Source: Prorocentrum cordatum
Lineage: Eukaryota; Sar; Dinophyceae; Prorocentrales; Prorocentraceae
Reading direction: 5' to 3'
Length of the DNA: 64,000 bases
Assembly (NCBI GenBank): GCA_963575745.1
Contig: CAUYUJ010018474.1
Location: forward strand, 21,001 to 85,000
Shown: positions 62,146 to 64,000 of the stretch, in pieces
How positions within the stretch are numbered: position 1 is the first letter of the stretch
How the letters are laid out: the number at the start of each line of letters is the position of its first letter
The notes under the pieces: model-generated
Seen by the model: the letters and a program-made list of their open reading frames with translations, nothing else
The model's database searches: none
Told to the model about the DNA's origin: nothing
Translations under genes and position numbers: made by a program

Positions 62146-63262
62146 CTCGGCTGTTCTCTGCTGTTCTTTGCTGTTCTCTGCTGCTCTCTGCTGTTCTCTG
62201 CTGCTCTCTGCTGTTCTCTGTTGCTCTCTGCTGTTCTCTGCTGCTCTCTGCTGCTCTCTGCTGTTCTCTGTTGCTCTCTGCTGTTCTCTGCTGCTCTCTG
62301 CTGTTCTCTGCTGCTCTCTGCTGCTCTCTGCTGCTCTCTGCTGTTATCTGCTGTTCTCTGCTGTTCTCTGCTGTTCTCTGCTGCTCTCTGCTGCACTCTG
62401 CTGTTCTCTGCTGTTCTCTGCTGTTCTCTGTTGTTCTCTGCTGTTATCTGCTGTTCTCTGCTGCTCTCTGCTGCTCTCTGCTGTTCTCTGCTGTTCTCTG
62501 CTGTTCTCTGCTGCTCTCTGCTGTTCTCTGCTGTTCTCTACTGTTCTCTGCTGTTCTCTGCTGCTCTCTGCAGTTCTCTGCCGTTCTCTGCTGTTCTCTG
62601 CTGTTCTCTGCTGTTCTGTGCTGTTCTCTGCTGTTATCTGCTCTTCTCTGCTGTTCTCTGCTGTTCTCTGCTGTTTTCTGCTGTTCTCTGCTGTTCTCTG
62701 CTGTTCTCTGCTGCTCTCTGCTGTTCTCTGCTGTTCTCTGCTGTTTTCTGCTGTTCTCTGCTGTTCTCTGCGGTTCTCTGCTGTTCTCTGCTGTTCTCTG
62801 CTGCTCTCTCCTGTTCTCTGTTGCTCTCTGCTGTTCTCTGCTGTTCTCTGCTGCTCTCTGCTGCTCTCTGCTGCTCTCTGCTGCTCTCTGCTGCTCTCTG
62901 CTGCTCTCTGCTGCTCTCTGCTGTTCTCTGCTGCTCTCTGCTGCTCTCTGCTGTTCTCTGCTGTTCTCTGCTGCTCTCTGCTGCTCTCTGCTGTTCTCTG
63001 CTGCTCTGCTGCTCTCTGCTGTTCTCTGCTGCTCTCTGCTCTCTGCTGTTCTCTGCTGTTCTCTGCTGCTCTCTGCTGCTCTCTGCTGCTCTCTGCTGTT
63101 CTCTGCTGTTCTCTCTCTGCTGCTCTCTCTGCTGCTCTCTGCTGCTGTTCTCTGCTGTTCTCTGCTGTTCTCTGCTGTTCTCTGCTGTTCTCTGCTGTTC
63201 TCTGCTGCCCTCTGCTGCCCTCTGCTGTTCTCTGCTGTTCTCTGCTGTTCTCTGCTGCTCTG
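62146..63262 (+). repeat. 10 bp CTCTGCTGTT/CTCTGCTGCT array, about 110 copies
   Basis: Almost perfectly phased decamer from the end of the satellite to ctctggattgg. A few units carry single changes or 2-5 base deletions near 63,005-63,150. Stop-free in several frames on both strands (CCSLLFSA on plus, REQQRTAENS on minus); not treated as coding. Confidence 0.98.
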
Positions 63263-63359
63263 GATTGGTTTTCGCTCGGTTGGTTTTCGCTTGAACGGAT
63301 TACGTTTTCGCTCGAACGAGCGTCTTTTCGCTTGAACGATCCACCCTCGATGTGGAGTG

Positions 63360-63765
63360 GTCCAGGCTCGGTATGCGTAGGAGGGGGAGGAGGGAAGGGG
63401 GAGGAGAGGAGGACAGGGGAAGGAGGAGGGGGGGGAGAGGAGGGAGAGGAGAAGACAGAGAGGGCAGGAGGAGGGCAGGGGGAGGAATGGAAGGGGAGGA
63501 GGGGGGCTGGAGGGTAGGCTATCTGGGCCGCGGACGCCACCGCCTGCGAGTGGAGGCGGGAGCCAGCCCAAGATCTTGCGTCGAGGACGGCCTGACGCAC
63601 GGCCAGCACAGCGGTCCCACCCCCTTCCCCGTCCTCCCGATCCTCCCTCCTCCTCGTCCTCCTCGTCCTCCTCGTCCTCCTCGTCCTCCTGCTCCTCCTG
63701 CTCCTCCTCCTCTTCTTCCTCCTCTTCTTCTTCCTCCTCCTCCTCCTCCTTTTCCGTCCTCCTGC
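63360..63765. repeat. Purine-rich then (TCC/TCG)n pyrimidine-rich tracts
   Basis: GGA-rich on the plus strand at 63,375-63,510, unique DNA, then TCC/TCG-rich at 63,640-63,760. The two tracts are mutually complementary in character and could form a large hairpin. Confidence 0.75.
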
Positions 63766-63827
63766 AATCCGCCATCGTGCCTCCACGATGTGGGCGTGTT
63801 AGAACGTGGGCTGGCACGGGAACGGAA

Positions 63828-64000
63828 ACTTCTCCCAGCAGACTGGAGGGCTCTTCCCGCTCTATGGGCCAGATGTGGGCCAGGTTGGCCTTCGAACTTG
63901 GCGACCCTCAGAAGGGTGGCGCCCCTTTTAATAGGCTGGAAACTTCTGCCAACTTTGTGGGCCAGCTGTGGGCTGGGCGCTTTGGCGACTCACGAGGATG
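63828..64000. repeat. About 105-110 bp tandem repeat running off the window end
   Basis: gaaacttctcccagcagactgg...tgggccagatgtgggccagg...cttggcgaccctcag is followed by a second copy beginning gaaacttctgcca and ending ttggcgactcacgag at the window edge. Confidence 0.6.

Noticed and set aside
62120-63817. Long frames reading LLFSAVLCC (plus) and REQQRTAENS (minus)
   Set aside because: Pure translation of the 10 bp repeat on both strands; no non-repeat domain and no start context.

Overview
This is eukaryotic nuclear DNA, most likely from a dinoflagellate (Prorocentrum/Symbiodinium-like). That assignment is an inference from very high GC, sparse multi-exon genes mostly on one strand, GC-AG and possibly GA-AG introns beside GT-AG ones, very many mini- and microsatellites, and a cytosine methyltransferase of the kind reported in dinoflagellates. 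I see no bacterial operons, ribosome binding sites, rRNA, tRNA or CRISPR, and no spliced-leader relic.

Layout. From 1 to 31 kb the recognisable genes all read on the minus strand, like a unidirectional cluster: an intronless sucrose-transporter-like MFS protein (3.75-5.43 kb), a large unknown protein (9.72-14.30 kb), a complete C5-cytosine methyltransferase for which a five-exon model closes in frame (15.55-19.00 kb), and a roughly 12-exon unknown locus with zinc-binding motifs (22.05-30.98 kb). An AT-rich island (19.2-21.06 kb) separates the last two and carries a 660 bp inverted-repeat element filled with 16 bp palindromes. From 31 to 64 kb the sequence is mostly repeats: a 35 bp minisatellite (37.1-39.1 kb), two separate 90 bp-period arrays (44.3-45.6 and 46.4-47.4 kb), twin CAGCCT arrays inside a segmental duplication (52.6-55.4 kb), a 101 bp satellite (58.3-62.1 kb) and a 10 bp CTCTGCTGYT array (62.1-63.3 kb). 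Small genes survive between them: a 104-aa minus-strand gene at 42.4-43.1 kb, plus-strand exons at 48-49 kb and 53.5-53.9 kb, and minus-strand exons at 51 and 57 kb.

The most interesting system is the introns. Building gene models by hand shows two classes. (1) Mini-introns of 41-48 nt (GT, GC and possibly GA donors, AG acceptors) recur in four loci and restore or keep the reading frame. (2) Longer introns carry inverted repeats at or near their ends. At 42.94-43.10 kb an intron coincides with one copy of a dispersed roughly 155 bp MITE-like element (terminal GTCGGGCATGTCC), and the last intron of the same gene is a different inverted-repeat element (GTGACCYTTGGTGCGCGG type) that also occurs in an intron at 25.2 kb. 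This looks like intron gain by DNA-transposon-like 'introners'.

Caveats: exon borders come from reading-frame phase and splice dinucleotides only, without RNA. Long open frames inside satellites are by-products of stop-free repeats and are not listed as genes.
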